From positions 1 through 8,622 of the forward strand of contig DHCD01000082.1 in NCBI GenBank assembly GCA_002398105.1: a DNA stretch of 8,622 nt, written 5' to 3'. The stretch's first letter is position 1; the number at the start of each line of letters is the position of its first letter. Made by a program: the position numbers and the translations under genes. Of the stretch, positions 1 through 5,143 are shown one piece after another. The stretch is from Syntrophomonas sp. UBA4911. Lineage in GTDB: Bacteria > Bacillota > Syntrophomonadia > Syntrophomonadales > Syntrophomonadaceae. The notes beneath the pieces are model-generated. The model saw nothing but the letters and a program-made list of their open reading frames with translations. It was not told the origin of the DNA and ran no database searches.

Positions 1-309
1 AATTTTGATGCCATGATTACCCCGTTTATAATAAAAATCGTTTTCTGGATAGGGGTAATAGGCTGTGTTATAGGCGGTATAGGAATGCTCTTTACCGGCG
101 TCGGCGTGGTCAACGGGTTGTTGTGTATTTTTCTGGGGCCTCTGGCCGTACGTATTTATTGTGAGTTAATGATGGTCATATTTAAAATACTGGAAACTTT
201 AAAACAGATCACTCAAAGACAATCCGGTGCCGGCCCCCAATACGGCAGCCACCATTCCGATATCAGGCGGACTGCGTCATCGGCGGAACCACCTGTTTTC
301 ATTGAATAG
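1..309 (+). CDS. DUF4282 family small membrane protein, 5' end outside the window
   Basis: The frame is open from base 1 to a TAG at 307-309, so the N-terminus is probably cut by the window edge. The first ATG in view (13-15) has no room for a ribosome binding site, and the codons before it read N-F-D-A, which fits the usual soluble lead-in of DUF4282 proteins before the MITPxIIK segment. Two membrane segments follow: roughly residues 5-26 after that Met (FIIKIVFWIGVIG, then a Gly-rich stretch) and 32-48. The family hallmark LGPLAVRIYCELMMVIFKI comes next, and then a polar, Gln/Ser/His-rich tail of about 35 residues with no recognisable domain. DUF4282 proteins are small inner-membrane proteins of unknown function, common in bacteria. 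The gene is followed immediately by an intrinsic terminator, so it ends its transcription unit. Family assignment is from recalled motif similarity and is fairly secure; function is unknown. Confidence 0.8.
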   Translation, partial: NFDAMITPFIIKIVFWIGVIGCVIGGIGMLFTGVGVVNGLLCIFLGPLAVRIYCELMMVIFKILETLKQITQRQSGAGPQYGSHHSDIRRTASSAEPPVFIE

Positions 310-318
310 AAATACTAT

Positions 319-345
319 ATCCCGGGGCTGTCCCGGGATTTTTTT
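319..345 (+). terminator. Rho-independent terminator after the DUF4282 gene
   Basis: An 8-bp perfect stem (ATCCCGGG at 319-326 pairing with CCCGGGAT at 332-339) encloses a 5-nt loop, GCTGT, and is followed by a seven-T tract (339-345). It lies 10 nt past the stop codon of the DUF4282 gene. This is a textbook intrinsic terminator on the plus strand and separates that gene from the MATE transporter gene. Confidence 0.93.
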
Positions 346-379
346 AATCTGCTTCCACAATCGCGGGACGGTTATTTTC

Positions 380-385
380 GGAGGA
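380..385 (+). promoter_or_regulatory. Ribosome binding site GGAGGA, placed for an ATA codon at 393
   Basis: GGAGGA is the only good Shine-Dalgarno sequence before the MATE gene. Its GGAGG core ends 8 nt before an in-frame ATA (393-395) but 23 nt before the first in-frame ATG (408-410), and no ATG, GTG or TTG lies between. It therefore bears on the start choice of the MATE gene. Confidence 0.6.
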
Positions 386-407
386 CGAAAACATAAAAAA
401 CGATTAC

Positions 408-1808
408 ATGTTGAATAAAAGTGTAGGCCGGCTTTTGCTGAAGCTGTCCCTTCCGGCTATGGTCGGCATGTTCGCCTACTCCCTGTTCAGCCTGGTGGAT
501 ACCTTTTTTATTGCCCGCCTGGGAGCCCAGGCCTTGGCGGCAATAACCCTGACCATTCCTATACAGGTATTGATAAGCTCTTTGGCCTCGGCTACCGGTG
601 TAGGTCTTACTTCTCTTATATCCCGGACCCTGGGTCAGGGTGATATCAGGTTGGCGGATAATATTGCCTGGCATGGATTATTTATCGCTATTCTTTATGG
701 GCTGTTTTTTTTAATAGCGGGCAATCAGTATCTGGATCAGTTGCTGCTGCTATTTGGCTGCAATCAGGAAACCTTTCTGCTCTGCAAACATTATCTGAGC
801 ATAATCCTCAAGGGGTGTGTTTTTACCTTCATCCCTATTGTCCTGAGCAGCATTATTCAGGGGGAGGGGAATACCTTCCTGCCTATGCTGGTATCTCTTC
901 TGGGAGCAGCGCTTAATGTTATCCTGGATCCGATTCTGATTTTCGGCTGGGGGCCGTTCCCAGGTATGGGACTGACCGGGGCAGCTCTGGCCACTGTTCT
1001 GGCTCAGTTGATTACCTCCCTGAGTATTATACTACTGGTATTGGCCAGGAAACGCATTTACCTGAGCTGGGCGATCGTTCACTTTCGTCCCAGTTTGACG
1101 GTTTTAGCCGGGGTCTACCGGGTTGCTCTGCCTACTGTGGTTATGGAGGTATGCAGTGTCCTTATCATGGCTTTTCTGAATCGCCTGCTTACGGCCTATA
1201 GCTGTACTGCCGTAGCAGTTCTGGGTATATTCATGCATGTACGTTCCATAGTATATATGCCTGTTTACGGGTTGGCCCAGGGAGTGACACCGGTGGCGGG
1301 ATTTGCCTATGGCGCCGGGAATGATGACCGGTTGAAAGAGACCCTGGTTAAGGCTTCGGTTATGGCTCTGTTCCTGATAGGGTGGGGCTGGCTTATTGTC
1401 CAATATCGGCCTTTGTGGGTAATGAGCTTCTTTTCTGATGATCCCGCTCTGCTCATAATGGGGGTTAGCTGTTTGCGTCTGGCAACCGTGGTTTTGCCGC
1501 TTATGGGCCCCATTATCATTCTATATTCGGTTCTTCAGGCTATGGGCAAAGGCACCACCGCTATGTGGCTGTCACTTATCCGCCAGGGCGGGTTTTTCCT
1601 TCCCCTTTTGCTTATTTTGCCTCGGTATTATAACCTTCAGGGAATATGGCTGGCTTTTTCCGTTTCAGAGCTGCTGTCAGCTCTGCTGGCCCTGGTATTT
1701 TTCATCAGCCTGTGGAAGGAACTGCAGAAGAAAAAGAGGCCGGTATTTTTGATGCTTTTAAAAGGGGGACATAGCTTTAAACGTCTGCTGGCCTGGCTTA
1801 AATGGTAA
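408..1808 (+). CDS. MATE family multidrug/cation antiporter
   Basis: This is an integral membrane exporter expected to couple Na+ or H+ influx to efflux of cationic or drug-like compounds; the substrate cannot be read from sequence. The 466 residues are the normal length for a 12-helix MATE protein. The two homologous halves are visible. The N-half has LLLKLSLPAMVGM, then a LVDTFFIARLG motif (Asp31), then ATGVGLTSLISRTLGQGD. The C-half has ALPTVVMEV, then GLAQGVTPVAGFAYGAGNDD, which is the repeat of the latter motif. A Lys/Arg-rich cytoplasmic tail ends the protein. The annotated start is the first ATG, but it has no ribosome binding site. The strong GGAGGA at 380-385 is spaced for ATA at 393, which would add five residues (M/I-K-N-D-Y). 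No terminator of quality follows. It belongs to the MATE superfamily, probably the DinF/MepA-like branch; the subfamily is uncertain. Confidence 0.92.
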   Translation: MLNKSVGRLLLKLSLPAMVGMFAYSLFSLVDTFFIARLGAQALAAITLTIPIQVLISSLASATGVGLTSLISRTLGQGDIRLADNIAWHGLFIAILYGLFFLIAGNQYLDQLLLLFGCNQETFLLCKHYLSIILKGCVFTFIPIVLSSIIQGEGNTFLPMLVSLLGAALNVILDPILIFGWGPFPGMGLTGAALATVLAQLITSLSIILLVLARKRIYLSWAIVHFRPSLTVLAGVYRVALPTVVMEVCSVLIMAFLNRLLTAYSCTAVAVLGIFMHVRSIVYMPVYGLAQGVTPVAGFAYGAGNDDRLKETLVKASVMALFLIGWGWLIVQYRPLWVMSFFSDDPALLIMGVSCLRLATVVLPLMGPIIILYSVLQAMGKGTTAMWLSLIRQGGFFLPLLLILPRYYNLQGIWLAFSVSELLSALLALVFFISLWKELQKKKRPVFLMLLKGGHSFKRLLAWLKW

Positions 1809-1890
1809 ATCTGACCCCGAGGGTTTTCTATTGCAACCGACAAATGTGTTATCATTTAACAATAGGATTATCATACTTGAGGTGACATAA

Positions 1891-2295
1891 ATGGCAGAAG
1901 CAGTACAATTTGATGTAAGCGACACTATTTTAGACACTCTGGGCATCAAGATAATAGAATATACCCGGGAAAGGGTTGCGGCCACCATGCCGGTAACCCC
2001 GAAAGTCCACCAGCCCTATGGCCTTATGCATGGCGGCGCTTCCCTGGTGCTGGCTGAGACGGTAGCCTCAGCGGGGAGCTATCTTTTCATCGACCATGCC
2101 AGCCAACGGGCGGTAGGACTGGAGATTAATGCCAACCACCTCCATAGCAAGAGTGCCGGGGTAGTTAAGGCAGTAGGCGTACCGGTGCATGTGGGACGGA
2201 AAACGATTGTCTGGGATATCCGCGTGCTGGATGAGGATGAGCGCTTGATTTGCATTTCACGCTGTACTGTAGCTGTTGTTGATGCCAGGGATTAG
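1891..2295 (+). CDS. Hotdog-fold acyl-CoA thioesterase (PaaI/YdiI/MenI-like)
   Basis: The protein likely hydrolyses an aryl- or acyl-CoA thioester in the cytoplasm. The 134-residue length is typical of single-domain hotdog thioesterases. The signature is clear: QPYGLMHGGASLVLAETVAS (41-60) contains the HGG loop and the presumed catalytic Glu56, and GLEINANHLHS (77-87) matches the strand after the active-site helix in E. coli YdiI/EntH. The later VPVHVGRKTIVWDIRVLDED is also typical. The start is ATG, preceded by GAGGTGA (1879-1885) at good spacing. holA follows after 11 nt and its ribosome binding site overlaps this stop codon, so the two are co-transcribed and probably translationally coupled. 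The YdiI/MenI branch includes the menaquinone-pathway DHNA-CoA hydrolase and enterobactin proofreading enzymes, but no such pathway gene is nearby, so the substrate stays open. Confidence 0.88.
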   Translation: MAEAVQFDVSDTILDTLGIKIIEYTRERVAATMPVTPKVHQPYGLMHGGASLVLAETVASAGSYLFIDHASQRAVGLEINANHLHSKSAGVVKAVGVPVHVGRKTIVWDIRVLDEDERLICISRCTVAVVDARD

Positions 2296-2306
2296 GGAGT
2301 ATTTCT

Positions 2307-3287
2307 GTGGTGATCGGTAAATTATATTTTATTTGGGGAGAGGAAGCTTTCCTCATCGACCGGAAGATAAAAGAAATTCATAGCCTTATGCAGCAAGAGA
2401 GCGGAGAAGAAACGGAGCTGACCTATCTCGACGCCGATGAGCTGAGTCCCCGGCAGCTCCTGGAAGAACTGGAGTTCAGCCCGCTGTTTGCCCTGCAAAG
2501 AATGGTGGTTATAAGAAGGCCTTCCTGGCTGAGCAAATCCCAACGTAAAATTAGCCGCCATGACGGAATACTAAAGGTTATGCAGGACTATATACAACGT
2601 GACCCGGGGGGACAGACTCTGGTGATTACAGCCGCTGAACATAATGGCAGCAATCCGCTGGTCAAACTGCTGGATAAAGAGGCGGTAGTGCATGAATGCA
2701 AACCGGCTACCCCGCAGTACCTGTCAGGATGGATTAAAGATGAGTTCAATGCCCGGGGACGCAAATTGGACGCCCCGGCGTTAAGCATGATGGCTAAAAG
2801 CGGTCAGGATATGTACTACCTCGGCAATCTGATAGATAAAATCTGCCTGGCGTATCAGAATGGAACCATAGGCATAAAGGAAATCGAAGAACAACTGGAC
2901 AGCCGGGAGGAAATAAAAGTCTTTAAGCTGACCGATGCCCTTCTGGAGCGTAATACAGCTGCTTCTTTCCGTTGTTTTTACCAGTTGCTGGAGCAGGGGG
3001 AGCACCCGATTTTTATGCTGTACATGACCGCAAGGCAGTTACTTTCACTGGGAAAAGTTAAGCACCTGCAGGAAAGGGGAGCCGATAATAAAGAAATAGC
3101 CCGGCTGACCGGAATGAAGGAATTCGCGGTCAGAAAGCTCCTGGGTCAGGCCCGCAATTTTACCTGGGAGGAAATAGAGGTTCTGTTTAAAAAATTTCTG
3201 GAAGCCGACATAAAATTTAAAAGCAGCGGTCAGGATGAAAAAATCGTTATGGAGAGCTTGATTATGGAAATCTGCAGCAAAAAATAA
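2307..3287 (+). CDS. holA: DNA polymerase III subunit delta
   Basis: Delta is the wrench of the replicative clamp loader: it binds and opens the beta sliding clamp within the delta/delta-prime/tau complex. The 326 residues match the usual length of about 330. Recognisable segments in order are: N-terminal YFIWGEEAFLIDRKIKEI (7-24), a degenerate nucleotide-fold entry; FSPLFALQRMVVIRR (57-71), the hydrophobic beta-clamp interaction region; TLVITAAEHNGSNPLVKLL (104-122); DMYYLGNLIDKICLAY (168-183); then the helical C-terminal collar domain from about 205 (KVFKLTDALLERN) to 326. The start is a GTG at 2307 with AGGGAG just upstream, overlapping the thioesterase stop; a second GTG follows as codon 2. 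The gene converges on rpsT, as in many Firmicutes. In Bacillus and many clostridia comEC lies directly upstream; here a thioesterase does. Confidence 0.95.
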   Translation: MVIGKLYFIWGEEAFLIDRKIKEIHSLMQQESGEETELTYLDADELSPRQLLEELEFSPLFALQRMVVIRRPSWLSKSQRKISRHDGILKVMQDYIQRDPGGQTLVITAAEHNGSNPLVKLLDKEAVVHECKPATPQYLSGWIKDEFNARGRKLDAPALSMMAKSGQDMYYLGNLIDKICLAYQNGTIGIKEIEEQLDSREEIKVFKLTDALLERNTAASFRCFYQLLEQGEHPIFMLYMTARQLLSLGKVKHLQERGADNKEIARLTGMKEFAVRKLLGQARNFTWEEIEVLFKKFLEADIKFKSSGQDEKIVMESLIMEICSKK

Positions 3288-3311
3288 ACCTGTCCGCAAG
3301 ACAGGTTTATT
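3283..3311. terminator. Bidirectional terminator between holA and rpsT
   Basis: A perfect 12-bp stem, AATAAACCTGTC (3283-3294) with GACAGGTTTATT (3300-3311), encloses a 5-nt loop, CGCAA. The holA TAA stop (3285-3287) lies inside the left arm. Read on the minus strand, the stem starts 2 nt after the rpsT stop and runs into a T-rich tract (from TTATT into TTTT), so it should terminate rpsT efficiently. On the plus strand the downstream tail, AATTATTGG, is poorer, so holA termination may be weaker. Confidence 0.9.
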
Positions 3312-3313
3312 AA

Positions 3314-3580
3314 TTATTGGCCTATAATGTTAAATTTCTTAGCCAAGGCTGATTTTTTCCGGGCAGCCGTGTTCTTGTGCAAAATCCCTTTGTTTACGCT
3401 TTTATCAATAAGGGAGGTTACTTGTAAGAGATTATCCCTGGCAGCCTCCTGACTATCTTCCTGCAGGGACGACTCGTATTTCTTAATAGCGGTTTTCAAC
3501 CTGCTCTTATAAGCTTTATTATTAAGGCGATTTGCCTCTGCTCTTCTGGCTCTTTTGGCTGGAGTCTTGCTTTTTGCCAC
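3314..3580 (-). CDS. rpsT: 30S ribosomal protein S20
   Basis: S20 is a primary 16S rRNA binding protein that helps fold the 30S subunit. The 88-residue product is very basic and helical, with the canonical N-terminus AKSKTPAKRARRAEANRLNN, then KSRLKTAIKKYE (26-37), and the conserved GILHKNTAARKKSALAKKF (65-83). Length and motifs match the family throughout. The start is GTG (3578-3580), preceded by an essentially perfect anti-16S sequence, AAGGAGGTG (minus strand, 3594-3586), 5 nt upstream, as expected of a highly expressed ribosomal gene. It is transcribed alone from a sigma-A promoter at 3616-3644 and ends at the stem shared with holA. S20 is often autoregulated, but no specific leader structure is evident in the short 5' region. 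Confidence 0.97.
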   Translation of the reverse strand: MAKSKTPAKRARRAEANRLNNKAYKSRLKTAIKKYESSLQEDSQEAARDNLLQVTSLIDKSVNKGILHKNTAARKKSALAKKFNIIGQ

Positions 3581-3615
3581 ACTTTCACCTCCTTGGATTC
3601 AAAGCTAACAGAAAT

Positions 3616-3644
3616 ACTATAGCATTACCGGTTGCAAAATGCAA
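3616..3644 (-). promoter_or_regulatory. Sigma-A promoter of rpsT
   Basis: On the minus strand TTGCAT (3644-3639) is followed after exactly 17 nt by TATAGT (3621-3616). Four of six positions in the -35 and five of six in the -10 match the consensus. Predicted transcription begins near 3609, about 30 nt before the GTG start, leaving room for the strong ribosome binding site. Upstream of the -35 the DNA is A/T-rich (3645-3660), which could act as an UP element. Confidence 0.75.
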
Positions 3645-3692
3645 ACTAAGATTTTCTTTACGCCAGTGAAGCTGGTTTTAAGCAGCCCTCCG

Positions 3693-3721
3693 TTCTATTC
3701 TTCCGGCAGCAGCCATAAACT
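3693..3721 (+). promoter_or_regulatory. Candidate sigma-E promoter of spoIIP
   Basis: TTCTATT (3693-3699), a 14-nt spacer and CATAAACT (3714-3721) resemble the Bacillus sigma-E consensus KMATATT-N14-CATACAMT: one mismatch in the -10, two in the -35, right spacing. Transcription would start near 3728, shortly before the spoIIP start. In B. subtilis spoIIP is under mother-cell sigma-E control, which makes the match functionally sensible. The consensus is degenerate, so this remains a prediction. Confidence 0.5.
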
Positions 3722-3751
3722 TAATAAGATAAGCGCTGGATGGTGGATAGG

Positions 3752-4774
3752 ATGCAAGGCAATAATTTAATTACTTTCGTAAAAAATATAATTTATCTAC
3801 AGTTACTTTTAATTGTTATAATAGCTGGGGTAGGAATTGATTGGGGCGATATTAAGATGGTGCGGCCGCAACAGCTTGACCATTATAGTTGGCGCCTACC
3901 GTGGCCAACCGGCGCCATTAATTCGGAAATAGCAGTTAACCTGATGGCTTTTAACAGCGTGGCCTTGGCCGGGCATAATAAAAAGACCAGTCTGTGGCCG
4001 GAGCAGGATGGGATAAGTATACCCCAAAAACTGATGGCAGCTAATTTGAATATACCTGTTTCCCGGGGAGAACCGGTTGTTCAGAAAATGCCGGAAATGG
4101 AACTGCCCTGGAATAAGGAGGAGAAAGAGGACTATGCCGGCAAATATTATGATATCCTGAAAGACTATAAAGTGGTGTTATACTGTACCCATAGTTCGGA
4201 AAGCTATATACCGGACAGTGGCCAAGCCAACCTTAGCGGCAGGAAAGGTCTGGTAAATACTGTGGCCGAAAGCGTTGCCGAGAGTCTTGAAGCAGGTGGA
4301 ATAAAAGCTGCGGTTATTGACCGCATTCATGATTATCCCGACTATAATGGGAGCTATACTGCTTCCCGGAAAACGGTAAAAGACGTTATAAACAGTGAAA
4401 AAAACCTGGTGGCACTTTTTGATATCCACCGGGATCACATACCTGGTGCGGAAAGTGCAGAGACTGTAAATATAAAAGGCGAGATGGCAGCCCGTATTCT
4501 TATAGTAGTGGGAACCGACGAACGTAAAGACCACCCCCGCTGGAAGGAGAACTTGACTTTTGCGGAAAAGCTGTACCAGCAGGGAGAGGAGATGTACCCG
4601 GGATTGATAAAGGGAGTAAGAACCAGGCCGGGTACATATAATCAGGAATTCTTTGACCGTTCTCTGCTGTTGGAATTCGGCACTGATCTTAATTCATTGG
4701 CTGAAGCCCAGCATTCTGCGGGGCTGATGGCCGAAATATTGCTTGAGGTTCTGGAGGAGGAAATGACAAAATGA
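3752..4774 (+). CDS. spoIIP: Stage II sporulation protein P, septal peptidoglycan hydrolase
   Basis: SpoIIP is a mother-cell membrane-anchored amidase/endopeptidase that acts with SpoIID and SpoIIM to thin septal peptidoglycan and drive engulfment. Residue numbers here use the ATG at 3752. A single N-terminal membrane anchor lies at about 7-26 (FVKNIIYLQLLLIVIIAG), followed by a linker to about residue 130 and the catalytic SpoIIP domain to the end. Likely Zn-site and active-site motifs are THSSESY (146-152; His147, Glu150), DIHRD (224-228; His226) and LLLEFG (305-310; Glu308). The start at 3752 is preferred because GGTGG (3742-3746) sits 5 nt upstream; an in-frame ATG at 3740 would add four residues but lacks a ribosome binding site. 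The stop overlaps the next gene by 4 nt. gpr, which normally separates rpsT from spoIIP in Bacillus, is absent here. Confidence 0.93.
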   Translation: MQGNNLITFVKNIIYLQLLLIVIIAGVGIDWGDIKMVRPQQLDHYSWRLPWPTGAINSEIAVNLMAFNSVALAGHNKKTSLWPEQDGISIPQKLMAANLNIPVSRGEPVVQKMPEMELPWNKEEKEDYAGKYYDILKDYKVVLYCTHSSESYIPDSGQANLSGRKGLVNTVAESVAESLEAGGIKAAVIDRIHDYPDYNGSYTASRKTVKDVINSEKNLVALFDIHRDHIPGAESAETVNIKGEMAARILIVVGTDERKDHPRWKENLTFAEKLYQQGEEMYPGLIKGVRTRPGTYNQEFFDRSLLLEFGTDLNSLAEAQHSAGLMAEILLEVLEEEMTK

Positions 4775-5073
4775 GATTTTATCAGCTATTAATGCTCACC
4801 GGGCTTGTCATATTAGTAATACTGGGGCTTAATACCAGCAATCAGGGTATCAACAACCTTACCCGGGAGGAACGGCAAGCGGTATTGGATGTGGATTATG
4901 ACCAGGGCGATATCAGATTAGAGGCTTTGGGCAATAGTCACAGTTACTCCGTGGACAGGCTTAGTGCCATTTTGCCTGAGCTTAAGCAGCAGAGCCGGAG
5001 AGTGGTCAACGGGTCTGTTGATTATCTGAAAAAGATATGGACTATATTTGATGCGGTATTTCTTTATGAATAA
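4771..5073 (+). CDS. Small membrane-anchored protein, possible YqxA-like partner of SpoIIP
   Basis: I do not recognise this 100-residue protein by strong motif. It has one N-terminal hydrophobic segment (about 3-21, YQLLMLTGLVILVILGL), then NTSNQGINNL (21-30), and a mixed charged ectodomain with IRLEALGNSHSYSVDRL (48-64) and a helical C-terminus. It starts with an ATGA overlap with spoIIP, and GGAGGAGG (4753-4760) inside the spoIIP 3' end supplies its ribosome binding site, so it is translationally coupled and very likely co-expressed. In Bacillus the gene after spoIIP is yqxA (DUF3679), of similar length with an N-terminal anchor followed, as I recall, by an N-x-G-[IM] motif. Position and topology therefore suggest a diverged YqxA counterpart. 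That link is inference; function is unknown. Confidence 0.78.
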   Translation: MRFYQLLMLTGLVILVILGLNTSNQGINNLTREERQAVLDVDYDQGDIRLEALGNSHSYSVDRLSAILPELKQQSRRVVNGSVDYLKKIWTIFDAVFLYE

Positions 5074-5086
5074 GGGCGAATTAGGG

Positions 5087-5116
5087 TTAACAAGCCTGCT
5101 TTTTATTTGCTATAGT
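5087..5116 (+). promoter_or_regulatory. Candidate sigma-A promoter of murJ
   Basis: TTAACA (5087-5092), an 18-nt spacer and TATAGT (5111-5116) each match the sigma-A boxes at five of six positions. Transcription would start near 5123, about 21 nt before the GTG at 5144. This would let murJ be expressed vegetatively, independent of the sporulation-linked spoIIP unit upstream. A second TATACT (5120-5125) has no matching -35. Confidence 0.5.
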
Positions 5117-5143
5117 AGATATACTGTGAAAAATAACTAGCGG

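Noticed and set aside
227..418. Alternative plus-strand open frame spanning the terminator before the MATE gene
   Set aside because: It overlaps the DUF4282 gene in another frame, crosses a strong terminator stem, and lacks a ribosome binding site or protein-like composition.
1814..1829. Hairpin ACCC-CGA-GGGT followed by TTTCT as terminator of the MATE gene
   Set aside because: A 4-bp stem with a 3-nt loop and a short T run is too weak to support.
3663..3679. CCAG-TGAAG-CTGG followed by TTTTA between rpsT and spoIIP
   Set aside because: It has only 4 bp and sits between divergent genes, where no terminator is expected; probably chance.
3581..3751. Remnant of gpr between rpsT and spoIIP
   Set aside because: The gap is filled by the rpsT promoter/leader and the spoIIP promoter region, and no protease-like peptide is seen in any frame.
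4178..4534. 118-codon open frame on the minus strand inside spoIIP
   Set aside because: It lies wholly opposite the conserved SpoIIP catalytic domain, has no recognisable domain, and has no independent ribosome binding site or promoter that I could see.
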